Assembly: GCA_902787955.1 (NCBI GenBank) | Contig: CADAIJ010000002.1 | Coordinates: 122,436 to 186,435, forward strand | Source of the DNA: an uncultured Erysipelotrichaceae bacterium | GTDB lineage: Bacteria > Bacillota_I > Bacilli_A > RFN20 > CAG-826 | Direction: 5' to 3' | DNA: 64,000 bases | Part shown: positions 35,983 through 45,300 of the stretch, piece by piece | How positions within the stretch are numbered: position 1 is the first letter of the stretch | Layout of the letters: each line of letters opens with the position of its first letter | The notes under the pieces: model-generated | What the model was told of the DNA's origin: nothing | The model's input: the letters and a program-made list of their open reading frames with translations, nothing else | The model's database searches: none | Position numbers and translations under genes: made by a program

Positions 35983-37248
35983 TTATTTAACTAAAGGAAT
36001 GATGATTTCAACTGATGTACCACCCATCTTATTTGATGAGATTTCTATTGTTCCATTACACATCATTTCAAGTCTTTGATATAGATTGTTTAAAGCGATA
36101 TGTGGCTCATTATTATCAGTTTTCTTATAACCAGGCCCATCATCTTCTACGATTATTTTATTAGCGGTATCTGTCTTTCTAGTTTTAATAGTAATATGAA
36201 TTGGTTTATTGCTTGATATCATTCCATGTTTAACAGCGTTTTCGACGATTGGTTGAAGAGTAAGTGGGGGAACTCTAAATAATGTATGAGGAGTATCAAA
36301 ATCCACGAATAGGTTATCTTCAAATTGAGCTTGTTCAACCGCTAAATAAGCACGTGTATGTTCTAATTCATCAACAAAAGGTATCGTTTCTTCACTGGCA
36401 ATCGCAGCGAAATTCTTTCTTAAATAAGTAGTGAAATCAAATGTGACTTGTTTAGCTTTATGAGGATCTTGTTCACAAAGATGATAGATACTTGTCATCG
36501 TGTTATAAATGAAATGAGGTCTCATTTGTAACATTAAAATGTTCGCTCTTTGGTTAGCGATTTCTTTTTGTTGTTTCAAATACTCTTTAGAATTCTCTTT
36601 AACAACAAGAACAAGAATTGTTAACGCCCATAATCCAAGAGCGAGAATGATAAATAATTCTAGAGAGAAGAACATGTGAAGAATTGTGATAATGGTAAGA
36701 GGGATTAAATAAACAAGGAAAGAAATAAAATAACCTTTTAATAACTTTTTTCTAATGACAAAAATACCCACTATATCGAAGAGCATAATAACAACTGCTG
36801 GGGCCACTAATAATGGGAAAAGTGGACCCCTTTGAATTTCATTATTTGGCGTAATTTGATAAAAAATATCCGTGAACTGCGCGATTATTAATAAAATTAT
36901 GTGGGTCATTGCAAAGACAATTGCTAGTTCAGAAAGTAAGCCAGTTTTGATTTTTTCTCCTGCATAATGGGATAACAAAATAGATGGCATCGCGACGATT
37001 AACACAAGAAGGAGAAATTCAAAAAATACATCAATTCTTTCTAATACAACTAGCTCAGGATTGTTATATATAATCGCGTCGATAAAGCACGCAACCATAC
37101 ATAATAGTTGAAGAGAAAAATGAGTGACTAAATAACGTTTATTCCATTTATCTAGAACTGGTAGAACCAAAGAAAAAACAATGCTAACAATGGTTAATAA
37201 TACTAAAGCTCCACCGATGGAAAAGATGAGTAAATAATACCAATCCAT
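35983..37248 (-). CDS. LytS/YehU-type sensor histidine kinase
   Basis: 421 residues. About seven membrane helices (residues 1-215) are followed by a short coiled linker and a His-kinase domain of the LytS type, with the phospho-histidine His245 in MRPHFIYNTM and an ATP-binding part with PPLTLQPIVENAVKHG and EDDGPGY. The ATG overlaps the stop of the upstream HTH-receiver gene by one base, so the two are translationally coupled and form one two-component system. LytS-type kinases often sense envelope or metabolic cues. The divergent genes on the other strand are the natural first target candidates. Confidence 0.88.
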   Translation of the reverse strand: MDWYYLLIFSIGGALVLLTIVSIVFSLVLPVLDKWNKRYLVTHFSLQLLCMVACFIDAIIYNNPELVVLERIDVFFEFLLLVLIVAMPSILLSHYAGEKIKTGLLSELAIVFAMTHIILLIIAQFTDIFYQITPNNEIQRGPLFPLLVAPAVVIMLFDIVGIFVIRKKLLKGYFISFLVYLIPLTIITILHMFFSLELFIILALGLWALTILVLVVKENSKEYLKQQKEIANQRANILMLQMRPHFIYNTMTSIYHLCEQDPHKAKQVTFDFTTYLRKNFAAIASEETIPFVDELEHTRAYLAVEQAQFEDNLFVDFDTPHTLFRVPPLTLQPIVENAVKHGMISSNKPIHITIKTRKTDTANKIIVEDDGPGYKKTDNNEPHIALNNLYQRLEMMCNGTIEISSNKMGGTSVEIIIPLVK

Positions 37249-37844
37249 TAGTTAGCTTCTCCTATAAAAAATGGATATCTAAGATTCTTTAATTGTTCTT
37301 TAACTCCTGTAACGGTGATGGGTTTTAACATAAAGCCACTGGCTCCTGTTCCCCAAGCATCAAGAGAATAATCACTATAAGCGGTTAAAAAGATAATATT
37401 TGTTCGAGGATTGATTTCTAAGAGAATTTTGCATAAATCAAACCCACTCATGTTTCTTATTTCGATATCTAAGAACGCTAAACTGATGTTGTTTCTTTTA
37501 GCATATTCAATCGCTTCATTAGCGTTAGTAAAACCAGTGACGGTTGCGTTAGGTAAAGCTTCTTCTAGTACTGGAAGTCCACCTGCTAAAACCACTTTTC
37601 GATCATCCACCATGATGACATTTGGACATTCATCACTTTGTGCAGCAGCAGAGAGTAAAAAATCGACATTAACCCCTAATATTTCCGCTAGCCTTTTAAT
37701 CATCATTGCATCAGGAAGTCTTGCTCCGCTTTCCCAACGCGCAATGGTTGGTCTAGTGACAAACATTTGGTCAGCTAGCATTTGTTGAGATAAACCTTTT
37801 TTGGTTCTCAACTGTTTTAAAGTTTTAGGAAAAGTTTGATTCAT
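37248..37844 (-). CDS. Response regulator with N-terminal HTH and C-terminal receiver
   Basis: 198 residues. Residues about 8-65 are an XRE/Cro-type helix-turn-helix (LRTKKGLSQQMLADQM, then TRPTIARWES). Residues about 75-198 are a receiver domain with the acidic pair Asp80/Asp81, phospho-acceptor Asp126 (LAFLDIEI), Thr154 (FLTAYS) and Lys174 (MLKPI). This order is reversed from the usual receiver-first regulators, and LytS-type kinases normally pair with LytTR effectors. It is transcribed just ahead of its kinase and faces a palindrome (37907-37923) in the divergent intergenic region that it might bind. Confidence 0.88.
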   Translation of the reverse strand: MNQTFPKTLKQLRTKKGLSQQMLADQMFVTRPTIARWESGARLPDAMMIKRLAEILGVNVDFLLSAAAQSDECPNVIMVDDRKVVLAGGLPVLEEALPNATVTGFTNANEAIEYAKRNNISLAFLDIEIRNMSGFDLCKILLEINPRTNIIFLTAYSDYSLDAWGTGASGFMLKPITVTGVKEQLKNLRYPFFIGEAN

Positions 37845-37906
37845 TTATGTACCAAAATATGTCCTTTTCATTATAAACAAAAAAGGCCGCTAATTCATTA
37901 AAAAAA

Positions 37907-37923
37907 TGTTCCAATATGGAACA
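37907..37923. promoter_or_regulatory. Palindromic operator candidate in the divergent region
   Basis: TGTTCCA-ATA-TGGAACA is a perfect 7-bp inverted repeat with a three-base centre, between the HTH-receiver gene (minus) and the 7-TM gene (plus). A half-site-like TGTACCA lies near 37850. It is a natural target for the HTH regulator encoded 63 bases away, controlling both directions. Confidence 0.5.
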
Positions 37924-38019
37924 CCATATTAAAGATTTTGATAATACTTGTTATGATTAAACTGACTAAAAGCGAAAACTGTAATTACTAGTATCAAAAA
38001 AGCAAAGGAGTTGAGCAAA

Positions 38020-38685
38020 TTGGACTTATTATTAATCGCAAACATCATTGTTTGTATTTGTGCCTTTTTTGGATTTATTTATGGAGGCATACTTTTCTTT
38101 AGACCGAAGAAAGCTCTTTATGCGCAAATGATTACTCTAGCCATGGGTGTTATCGGATTTGGTCGATTATTCTTAGTTTGTCGTATCTTAACTGGCGGAG
38201 AGATAACTGAAACATTCCAATTAGGATTTGTTGGTATGTTTGCTAGTTTCTTATTCTTCTTCTCTGCAAATTATGGAGCGGTCGACTCACTTATTGATAA
38301 TAGTGTAAATAGAAGCATATGGAGTAAACTTACTCCATTTTTAGCTCCTCTTGCCGCTATTATCTTATATATTGTCTTCTTTATCGTGAGAGATACATCC
38401 TTGATGTGGCGTATTTTTGGAGCGATGCTCACTTTAAATATCGCTTTATCAACATACTTTAATTTAAAACATCTATTAAGTCCTGATATCGATAAAGGTG
38501 TCGTGACTTGTTTAAGACCATATAACTTACTAGCATTAATTTATGCCGCTTCAGTTTTAGTGGAATGTATTGGCTTAAGTAGTGGAAATACTATTCTTGC
38601 TTTTGTTTCAGGACTTATTTCCGCGATCAGCATCATTTTAATCATCCCACTTATCGAAAGGGGGGTTAAGAGATGGCTAATCTAA
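38020..38685 (+). CDS. Seven-helix membrane protein of unknown function
   Basis: The start is taken as the TTG at 38020, nine bases behind AAAGGAG. A TTG at 38011 abuts that site and is too close. About 221 residues with seven predicted membrane helices and short loops, and no recognised motif. Its end overlaps the PrsW-like gene by 13 bases, so the two are coupled. It is divergent from a LytS-type two-component system and may be one of its targets or a partner of the PrsW-like protease. Confidence 0.6.
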   Translation: MDLLLIANIIVCICAFFGFIYGGILFFRPKKALYAQMITLAMGVIGFGRLFLVCRILTGGEITETFQLGFVGMFASFLFFFSANYGAVDSLIDNSVNRSIWSKLTPFLAPLAAIILYIVFFIVRDTSLMWRIFGAMLTLNIALSTYFNLKHLLSPDIDKGVVTCLRPYNLLALIYAASVLVECIGLSSGNTILAFVSGLISAISIILIIPLIERGVKRWLI

Positions 38686-39338
38686 TTTATATCTTATTTA
38701 TCTGTATGCTCGCTCCTCTTTTATTAACTCTTCCTCTTATGAAGGGCGCATCAAGAAGAGTCATGTTATATATCATTATCGGTATATGTGTATCCTTATT
38801 TGTGTCTGAAATAAACGGGCGCATCCTTGCTTCTTTAAGTAACCAAATGCTTTTCGTTACTACCACAATCACACCAGTAACGGAAGAAATTGTTAAAGCC
38901 TTACCTGTACTTCTATACGCGTTCCTATTTTCAGATGATCGAGAAAAATTATTACCACTCGCCTTTGCAACCGGTATTGGTTTTGCTCTATTTGAAAATA
39001 CAGTGATATTAATTCAAAGCATTGATAATGTTTCGATTCTTTGGGCGATTATTAGAGGTTTCTCAACCGCTTTAATGCATGGAATTTGTACCGCCACTGT
39101 TGGATATGGTATGGGCTATGTAAGAAAGAAAAAGAAATTATTTATTTCTGGTACATTTGCTTTACTCGCTTTAGCAATTATTTATCATGGCTTATTCAAC
39201 ATGCTCGTTCAATCTAAGAATCTACAATATGTTGGATTCTTTATGCCTGCTGTGACATATATCCCATTAATCATTTATCTCGTGTTCTTTGTAAGAAACA
39301 AAAAACAAAAAGAGGCCGTTACTAAAAAAGCTTCATAA
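38673..39338 (+). CDS. PrsW-family intramembrane metalloprotease
   Basis: 221 residues, about eight membrane helices, with the family motifs in order: EExxK (Glu71/Glu72/Lys75 in TEEIVKALP), FENT (Glu108), His136 in ALMHGICTATVGYG and a further His in IIYHGLFN. PrsW-type enzymes cut membrane-bound anti-sigma factors or other membrane proteins. The gene sits directly upstream of the surface-protein operon. It could process the membrane tails of those proteins or release a regulator; both are inference. The ATG follows a GGGGGG run. Confidence 0.82.
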   Translation: MANLIYILFICMLAPLLLTLPLMKGASRRVMLYIIIGICVSLFVSEINGRILASLSNQMLFVTTTITPVTEEIVKALPVLLYAFLFSDDREKLLPLAFATGIGFALFENTVILIQSIDNVSILWAIIRGFSTALMHGICTATVGYGMGYVRKKKKLFISGTFALLALAIIYHGLFNMLVQSKNLQYVGFFMPAVTYIPLIIYLVFFVRNKKQKEAVTKKAS

Positions 39339-39381
39339 AAACTCAAGTGTGAGACATTTAAAAAATAGAGGAGATCGTAAG

Positions 39382-40809
39382 ATGAAAAAAATAGTCAAAA
39401 TTATTCCCGTTACCTTTCTACTTTTATCATCATTTTCCGCTGCATTTATCGTAAATAATATTCATAAAGCTGAATCTATAGTTCCAGTGGAAGCATCTTC
39501 AACCGGCTATAAAGTTAGAGTGAAAATCGATGTTACTAATGACGCCGATTATTGGTATGGTGCCAAAATCTCAGTTAACACTAAACCAGATTGTGGTCGA
39601 GGTGCTGAACATTTTTATACCTGGTCTGAAGACTTCCATGATGAAATTTCTTATGGTGGTGCTAGCTATACCACAAGAGAAGTCAACTGCGGCACTGAAT
39701 TTCCTTATTTAATCGGCCTTTGGACAGACGTTGGTTTCTGGGGACAGTATCACGCAGGTGAATCTGATGTCACAGTCTATATCAACGGCATCAATGTTGC
39801 GAGTCAGCACGTTTCTTATGGTGGCTGGGGCAACAATATGGAATATAACTGGATTCACATCAGTGATGGTAAATACCCTTACCCAGTTGAAAAGAAAATA
39901 GTTTTAAATTATTCGGAAAACGTTGATCCTGGTGAAGAAGATTCACAAATTGTTTCTTTTAGCGCCACTGATCAATATGGCGTTAATTGGACAACACCAG
40001 CTAGTAATCCTATTACATTAGTTAACGAAACTTATCCAGAAAGTGATACCGCCACTAGACTTGACGACTCCGGTTTTAGATGGAAATTAAATAGTACATT
40101 AGTTAGCAATCATTACTCTACATATTGTCTTAAACTTCCAACAATTAATAGTGTTTATCCTCTTGTTGAAAAGAGATTCAAAGTGCAATTTGCTTTCCCA
40201 CTTCATCTTTCTATCATGGTTGATGGGAAACTAGCTTATAAGGTTTCTGCTTTTGAAGGAGATGTTATTAAACTTCCAACCGAATATGATGAAATACCAA
40301 CTGGTTATTACATTTCTAATTACAAAAAAACAGGCATGGGCACTATCGAACAAGATAAACAAACTGATATTTTTAGTTTTACATTTATATCCGGTGATAC
40401 CGTTTTAACCGCGACATTAAAACCAATTACTTATACTGTTCATTTTGATCAAAATGGTGAAGGTGTTAGTGGTACAGTACTCGATAAAAAAGTCTCATAT
40501 AACGCTAAAAACATTTATCTTCCAACCAATCGTTTTACCCGTGAAGGCTATAAATTTGTTGGCTGGAATACCGAAAAAGATGGTAGTGGAACTAGCTATG
40601 AAAACAAAGCGTTAATCTTTAATCTCACTTCTAAAAAAGGTGACATTGTTAATTTATATGCTCAGTGGGAATCCACTAATCCAAGCGTTACTGCATCTTT
40701 ATTCACTGATGGTTCATTTGGACTTATCTTTGGTGGAGTAGTGATGGGAGGCGCTATTACTGCTATTGCTATTTTCTTTGTATATAAATCAAAAAAACGC
40801 AAAGTGTAA
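39382..40809 (+). CDS. Surface protein with InlB-type repeat and membrane tail
   Basis: 475 residues from the ATG at 39382 (behind GAGGAG); the GTG 33 bases upstream is not supported. A signal peptide (to about residue 30) leads into a beta-rich, aromatic- and Cys-containing region I do not recognise. One Listeria-Bacteroides/InlB-type repeat follows (about residues 353-430: TVHFDQNGEG, FTREGYKFVGWNTEKDGSGT, NLYAQW). The C-terminus is TASLFTDGSFG, then a membrane helix, then KSKKRKV. The tail has no LPxTG but shares the ASL motif with the other proteins of this operon. It is probably a cell-surface binding protein. Confidence 0.75.
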   Translation: MKKIVKIIPVTFLLLSSFSAAFIVNNIHKAESIVPVEASSTGYKVRVKIDVTNDADYWYGAKISVNTKPDCGRGAEHFYTWSEDFHDEISYGGASYTTREVNCGTEFPYLIGLWTDVGFWGQYHAGESDVTVYINGINVASQHVSYGGWGNNMEYNWIHISDGKYPYPVEKKIVLNYSENVDPGEEDSQIVSFSATDQYGVNWTTPASNPITLVNETYPESDTATRLDDSGFRWKLNSTLVSNHYSTYCLKLPTINSVYPLVEKRFKVQFAFPLHLSIMVDGKLAYKVSAFEGDVIKLPTEYDEIPTGYYISNYKKTGMGTIEQDKQTDIFSFTFISGDTVLTATLKPITYTVHFDQNGEGVSGTVLDKKVSYNAKNIYLPTNRFTREGYKFVGWNTEKDGSGTSYENKALIFNLTSKKGDIVNLYAQWESTNPSVTASLFTDGSFGLIFGGVVMGGAITAIAIFFVYKSKKRKV

Positions 40810-40829
40810 TGAAAGGATAGGTCATCAAT

Positions 40830-42374
40830 ATGAACAAAAATAAAACTTTCAAAACATTAGCAGTTGGCTTTAGTGCAACTTTTGCCCTTTTAGCCATCTC
40901 AATAATCGGTCATAAAGCACCTATCCAAGTTAATGCTGCTAACGAGAAAACGCGCGTTGTCGTTAACGATACTTATACTTATGAATTTGATGCTCCTGTA
41001 TTTGGTTGGATTGACGCTATAACTAGAGCGAATTCCACTGATGAAGTAAAACTCATCCTTGGCGATAACTGGGAACACGATAGTCAATTAACCCTTAGTT
41101 CAAATAAAAAGTTGACCGTTGACCTTAATGGTCATTACATAAAACGTACCAGAAATAAAGACCAAATTAGTGATGGTAGTGTTTTCCTTGTGGAAACAAA
41201 CGCTACCCTGACTATGATGGATAGTAATCCTGAATCATCAGGATATGATGGCATAAAAGGCGGAGTTATTACTGGCGGAGCTAGTGGTAACTCAGCTGGC
41301 GGTGTCCATGTTGAAGAAAATGCCCATGTCATTTGGCAAGGTGGAACCCTTTATGATTGTAATACCGACTATCATGGTGGTGGTTTTTATTTAGATGGAT
41401 CATCAGAAAATACAAGCCTCACTATGACAGGTGGTAAAATATATGGCTGTCAAACAGTCGATAGCGCAGATAACTGCCATGGTGGCGCTATTTATATAAA
41501 AAATGGCACAGTCGATATTAAAAATGTCGAAATTGATAACTGCTATAGTGAAGACTATGGTGGCGCCATCTATATTGATAACGGTTATCTTAATGTCTAT
41601 AACACCATCTTCACTTCTAATCGTGCTCTTGATTATGGTGGCGCTATTTATTTAGCGGGAGACGCTTTAATATACTTTAAAGACTGCATCTTTGCCGGAA
41701 ATAAATGCGACGACGATGGTGGTGCATTATATATCAATAACAATCCATCTAAAGATAAAACCAGTAGTTATACAAATTTAGAATATCCGGCCACAATTTT
41801 CGATGGCTGTGTTTTTAGAAATAATAGTGCAGCTGATAAAGGTGGCGCCATATTTATTGATGATGATAATGTCGCTCTTATTGATGTAACAATTGAAAAC
41901 AATACCGCTAAAAGTTATGGCGGTGGCGTTTGGGTCGATAGCCTTAGCGATATCACTTTTAAAGGAAAATGCATTGTTAATAATAATACTTGCACTAATA
42001 GTTCAGCTTTTAGAAATGTCACATTACAAAAAGGTGTAGCTTCACAAGCTTATGTTTATAGTGCAGGACTTACAAACGGTTCATATATCGGAATTAACTC
42101 CGATTCTAGTTCTAATGAAGTCAAAATTGCTTTAAAAATGAGCAAATATCAAATGCGATATTTCCACGCTGATTATGGAACTCTTGAAATGCGTGATGAA
42201 AGTGAAGAAGAAGCAGACATGGTCGTTACTGCATCGTTATTTGGTAATGGTATCCTCTGGGTATCAGTTGGTCTTGGTGGAGCAGGTATAATTGCCGCTA
42301 CCATAGTGATTATTTATCGAAAGAAAAAGATTGCTAAAGGCGGCAAAATAGCTGAAGACGAGGAGGACAAATAA
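40830..42374 (+). CDS. Beta-helix (GGAIY-repeat) surface protein with membrane tail
   Basis: 514 residues: a signal peptide, an N-terminal beta-domain, and then about seven repeats built on GGAIYI-like units (HGGGFYLDG, HGGAIYIKNG, YGGAIYIDNG, YGGAIYLAGD, DGGALYINN, KGGAIFIDDD, YGGGVWVDS). These resemble Pmp/right-handed beta-helix coils. The C-terminal tail is VTASLFGNG, a membrane helix and a Lys/Arg-rich end, like its upstream neighbour. It is 20 bases downstream of the previous gene, and its last codons contain the ribosome-binding site of the next gene, so all belong to one operon. Likely an adhesin or a binding protein at the cell surface. Confidence 0.75.
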   Translation: MNKNKTFKTLAVGFSATFALLAISIIGHKAPIQVNAANEKTRVVVNDTYTYEFDAPVFGWIDAITRANSTDEVKLILGDNWEHDSQLTLSSNKKLTVDLNGHYIKRTRNKDQISDGSVFLVETNATLTMMDSNPESSGYDGIKGGVITGGASGNSAGGVHVEENAHVIWQGGTLYDCNTDYHGGGFYLDGSSENTSLTMTGGKIYGCQTVDSADNCHGGAIYIKNGTVDIKNVEIDNCYSEDYGGAIYIDNGYLNVYNTIFTSNRALDYGGAIYLAGDALIYFKDCIFAGNKCDDDGGALYINNNPSKDKTSSYTNLEYPATIFDGCVFRNNSAADKGGAIFIDDDNVALIDVTIENNTAKSYGGGVWVDSLSDITFKGKCIVNNNTCTNSSAFRNVTLQKGVASQAYVYSAGLTNGSYIGINSDSSSNEVKIALKMSKYQMRYFHADYGTLEMRDESEEEADMVVTASLFGNGILWVSVGLGGAGIIAATIVIIYRKKKIAKGGKIAEDEEDK

Positions 42375-42375
42375 A

Positions 42376-45300
42376 ATGAAAAAACGTTTTACTTTAACAG
42401 GTTTCATCTGTTTTATATTATCCATTTTTGTTTTTATTGATAGCGTAAATCCTAATCGATATAAACCTGTTCTTGCTCAAGATCAAATAGTCTATCTTTC
42501 CGAAGTTATGACTTTTGAAGCGGAAAGTGAAGTAGCAGCCAGAGCGGTCTGTGAAGCCAAAGGTTATACATTTGTTAATAGAAATGTTAACGAAGGCACA
42601 ACTAAAAAACCTGTTTATCTTGGCTATAAGACCACAAATAATGAAAAAGATGCAATTTATGAAATAAAACTACTTGCTATGGACCGTGGTTATGAAATTA
42701 AAGATAAAGCCTCCATGCAAGAAGAATATATGAAACAACAAACCGAATTAGCGGAAACCCTTGAAGCCGCTGCATTCGATTTTGTCGATAATTTTTTAGA
42801 AGAAAGTCCAAAAGCGATTGATGCCTATAATGGCATGAATCTTATTGTCGTTCCTGAAGAAGACAATCAAAAATTTGGCGACTTCTTATTAGCGGGTAAA
42901 GGAACAAAAGATTTCTTTGCTAAATTTATTGTTCAAGCTAGTTCCTCTACTTTAAATTCTGTTATTAGTTATCTTTCTGCTGGTTTAGCCCCATATCATA
43001 AAGATGCAGAGGAAAGCGGTAACGATGATACTTCTTGGGGTGCGATGGTTGCTAGTAGTGCCTTATGGGACATTATCGAAGATGATCTCAGCGAAGATGA
43101 AGAAAATGAACTTTATCAACAATACGGTGATTTAGCTCAGGGCTTACATAAACAATTCCAAGATTTTGCTAGCCGTGTCGAATGCGCTTTACAAAGAGAC
43201 ACAAATAAGCCGATTACTGCGAGTGAGAGCGTTGAAACTGTTATTGAACAAACTGAAACTATAGATGAGAATCAACTCGATACTTTATATATCGATGTTT
43301 ATGAAAAATTAAATGAATATGACGCTACTGAAAGTATGGCTCTAGGCGATTATATTTTAAATTTAGGAAAAATGACTTCAGATGCTGTTGATCTTAAGTT
43401 AATTTATCCAATCGTTGATTCAATGAGCTTTGCTCAATGTAGAATGGCTATCCACGCTGGCCTTATTGGCGCAGCTTCTAACGTCGGAAAAAATGAGCAT
43501 TCTAGTGAATACAATTCATTATTAGAGACAACAAAAGCCAAATTAAAAACCATGACTAATAATGATTATTATTCAATTTGGTTAAATGCTGATCCTGACT
43601 TTGAAACTAGTAAAGTAGCATATACATCTGACGCTATTAGAAAAAATGCTGCTCAAGCGGCACTCGAAAAAGATACAAGTAATGAAGGACATGAAACAGT
43701 TGAAAGAGTTTTAAAATGGGCTGGCATTGTTTCTAGTGGATTAACTGTTCTTGCTTTCATTCTCGGTAAATACGCCCTCGTTGGTTTATTAACTATAGTT
43801 GCTAAATTTGCTACCGCAGCGGTGGCGTCAACCTTAACTACTGTTATTGGAGGATTAACGACTATCACAACTGCTTTAGGCCCAATTGGTTTGGTTATTG
43901 GCCTATTTATCCTAGTTTTTACTGCTGTTTATTATTTAATGAGATGGATTTTAAATCTTATTAAGAAGAATAAACCAAAAGAATATACTGATATGCCTGA
44001 TTATGTCGTTGACGCCCCTAATACGAAATACGGTACCGCAAATATTAAATATAAAGCGGTGAGAAATAGTGAGGGAAAAATTGCCGACTTAAATGGTTAT
44101 GAAGGTCAACAAGGATGGGTTTGTATGTATTATACAAAAGACACTCGTGTTGGTAGCCCAATTATTGCTGATGATGAAAATAACATTTTCAACATTCTTT
44201 ATGGTAATTCAAGTAGACAAAATGGTTATGATTCCGTTAATTTCTTTGGTGAAATTAATCCAGGTAACTGTAATACCTTTGCTAAACAAGACGATGTAAA
44301 CGGAATTTATATCCATTACCGTACTGTTAAATCTCTTGGCAATGTAATGGTGGAAGCTCCAGAAGGCTATATTCCAGTAATGAGCGGTAAACAATATTAT
44401 GAAGACATCATTGTGAGAACTGGTAAAACAGAAGCGGATGCCAAAAATAGAATCACGATGAAAGGTTATTATCTTATCGATCAAAACCTCACCCCTTCTC
44501 CATATTCTGGTTCTGAACCTTATGATGATGTAGATAAAACATATTACACTTATATCGGTTATACATTAACTTCTGATCCAAGTAACGCTATTCGTGATAT
44601 TAGAGTTGCGACTTTCTTACCTAACTCTACCGTTAATTTTGGTGATATTGGTTATGGTTGTGGTGGTGTACTCGGTTATAAAGCTAATACCACTGAAGAA
44701 GATAAAGAAATGCCTGGTGATTTATCAGGTTTATATATGACAAAAAGCGAAAAAGCTGGTAGTCCAATTCCAGAAGGTAACATTCATATTGTCACTGATT
44801 ATTCACAAGCCAAGGCAGGTTGGGAGCTTGTCACAACTTTCTCAGGCGCACCATATGACTTTAATAGTGTTTATATTTCTGGTCTTGTTGGTGATGGCGC
44901 TAACGGTATTGGCCAACCTCCAAAGATGATTGGCGTTAGAATGGATCCAACATCAGAAGAAGAAGGTTGGAGTCACACCAAAACATTAATTTATTATGAA
45001 CCAGAAATTACTTACACAAGTGGTACAAAATATCTTTCTGGTATGTTCTATATTCATGGATATGATGCCGATAATGGTGGGTGGGGAAAATTCTTAACCA
45101 TTCAAAGTGCTATTAATGAAATTAAAAAATATCCTAATGTGACAGTGGTTGATGGTAATCTTGCCTCTTCTGCACAGATATTAGAAGCAAGAGAAGAATC
45201 GATGCAAAAGCATTTATACTTATGTTACACATATAGTTATAATCCTTATCGCGCCCTTTATGATGCAATGATTTATCAAAGTTCGCCTTATGTCACGAAT

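Noticed and set aside
35882..36079. A 65-codon plus-strand frame (start MAFSQTFF) overlapping the histidine-kinase end
   Set aside because: Most of it is antisense to the kinase gene and the adjoining membrane remnant, and it has no recognisable protein pattern.
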